Shown in pieces: positions 63,439 to 64,000 of a stretch of DNA of 64,000 nucleotides. Made by a program: the position numbers and the translations under genes. Origin of the DNA: Mesorhizobium alhagi CCNWXJ12-2 (GTDB lineage: Bacteria; Pseudomonadota; Alphaproteobacteria; Rhizobiales; Rhizobiaceae); NCBI RefSeq assembly GCF_000236565.1, contig NZ_AHAM01000300.1, positions 1-64,000 on the forward strand, given 5' to 3'. The notes beneath the pieces were generated by a model. It searched no databases, was not told the origin of the DNA, and saw only the letters and a program-made list of their open reading frames with translations. Numbering within the stretch: the stretch's first letter is position 1; each line of letters begins with the position of its first letter.

Positions 63439-64000
63439 TCAGCGCCCCTTCCATTCGGCCGGCCGCTTCTCCAGGAAGGCCTCAAGCCCTTCGCGGAAAT
63501 CGGCGCTCGTGTAGCACATGGCGATGAGGTCATCGCCGTCGGTGCGGCCCTGCCGGACGCGCCGAAGCGCCTCCTTGGTAGCCCGCAGGGTCAGCGGCGC
63601 ATGGCCGGCAAGTGTTTGGGCCAGCTTGGTGGCGCGGCTCATCAGCGCCTGATGATCGTCCAGCACCTCGGACACAAGTCCGGCCGCCATAGCTTCCTCC
63701 GCCTCCAGCAGGCGCGCTGTGAAGATCATCTCCATCACGCCACCCGCGCCGATCAGCGCGGCGAGCCGCGCATAATTCGCCATCGAAAGGCAATTGCCGA
63801 GCGTCCTGGCGATCGGAAAGCCGAATTTCGCGCCCCGCGCCGCGATGCGGAGGTCGCAGGCGGTGGCAATCCCGGCGCCGCCGCCGGTGCATGCCCCCGC
63901 GACAGCCGCGATCGTCGGCACGGCGCAGGTCTCAATCGCATCCAGTACGGCCTCGATACGCCGCTCGTAAGCCAGCGCGTCCTCGGCCGTGTTGAAATCA
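63439..64000 (-). CDS. Enoyl-CoA hydratase/isomerase family protein, partial (5' end off the right edge)
   Basis: The frame is open from the window edge to a stop at 63439, giving about 186 C-terminal residues. The visible part begins within the crotonase fold (DFNTAEDALAYERRIEAVLDAI) and includes the oxyanion-hole glycine motif in GACTGGGAGIATACDLRIAA and TARLLEAEEAMAAGLVSEVL. The typical C-terminal PLTLRATKEAL and REGLEAFLEKRPAEWKGR follow. It would hydrate or isomerise an enoyl-CoA. It is translated just before, and probably coupled to, the CoA-transferase gene. Confidence 0.93.
   Translation of the reverse strand, partial: DFNTAEDALAYERRIEAVLDAIETCAVPTIAAVAGACTGGGAGIATACDLRIAARGAKFGFPIARTLGNCLSMANYARLAALIGAGGVMEMIFTARLLEAEEAMAAGLVSEVLDDHQALMSRATKLAQTLAGHAPLTLRATKEALRRVRQGRTDGDDLIAMCYTSADFREGLEAFLEKRPAEWKGR

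Overview
The window looks like an accessory or strain-variable part of an alphaproteobacterial chromosome or large plasmid, most likely from the Hyphomicrobiales (Mesorhizobium/Phyllobacteriaceae type). Reasons are the high GC, the many duplicated amino-acid and sugar catabolic genes with ABC transporters, small rhizobial families (DUF768-like, DUF3606, DUF992, DUF892), and at least six sites of the form GGAAC-N16/17-[CG]GTT, the promoter pattern of the alphaproteobacterial general stress sigma factor EcfG. No rRNA, tRNA or CRISPR array was seen.

Region 1 (1-29.7 kb) is a dense catabolic island. On the minus strand lie a partial HAD dehalogenase, otnC with a truncated otnK, an aldehyde dehydrogenase, a DadA/PuuB-type FAD oxidase, a D-threonine-aldolase-like PLP enzyme and a two-domain GNAT, with a divergent ornithine-cyclodeaminase-family reductase. 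Next come a type II NADH-dehydrogenase-like flavoprotein and a complete dipeptide-type ABC transporter operon ending in another FAD oxidase. A scrambled FAD-oxidase pseudogene separates this from a second set: FAD oxidase, frameshifted tartrate/isopropylmalate-type dehydrogenase, Lrp regulator, class III aminotransferase, a second HAD enzyme, succinate-semialdehyde-type dehydrogenase, intact tartrate-type dehydrogenase, deleted aldehyde dehydrogenase, cupin, hydroxypyruvate reductase, ArgE-like deacylase and a second two-domain GNAT. The two halves carry parallel paralogues, suggesting related pathways that import an amine or amino-acid derivative, deaminate it oxidatively, oxidise the aldehyde and feed C4/C3 acids to central metabolism. 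The substrate cannot be read from sequence.

Region 2 (29.7-36.6 kb) has gene remnants (LysE, HNH nuclease, gamma-glutamylcyclotransferase), then a sugar ABC transporter operon (one permease frameshifted) divergent from a GntR regulator.

Region 3 (36.6-50 kb) begins with decayed genes (HdeD-like, ZIP-like) and then holds an envelope and stress cluster: AI-2E-type permease, YihY/BrkB protein, DUF992 secreted protein, DUF2254 membrane protein, MgtC, YetF/DUF421, manganese catalase, DUF892 ferritin-like protein, DUF768-like protein and TrkH. EcfG-type promoters lie before most of these units.

Region 4 (50-62.2 kb) is a graveyard with a few live genes. Dead: Fic-like N-terminus, CoiA-like, SRAP, IS66 and IS91 transposases, tyrosine integrase, MqsA-like antitoxin and a RES/Xre toxin-antitoxin pair. 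Intact: a membrane GGDEF-EAL protein, DUF3606, an XRE regulator, a Crp/Fnr regulator, an internally duplicated unknown protein, and a DUF2130 coiled-coil protein with a PD-(D/E)xK-like motif.

Region 5 (62.2-64 kb) is an acyl-CoA module: a CaiB/BaiF CoA-transferase behind an enoyl-CoA hydratase that runs off the right edge. Single-base frameshifts recur in otherwise conserved genes, so raw-read verification matters before calling every one a pseudogene.
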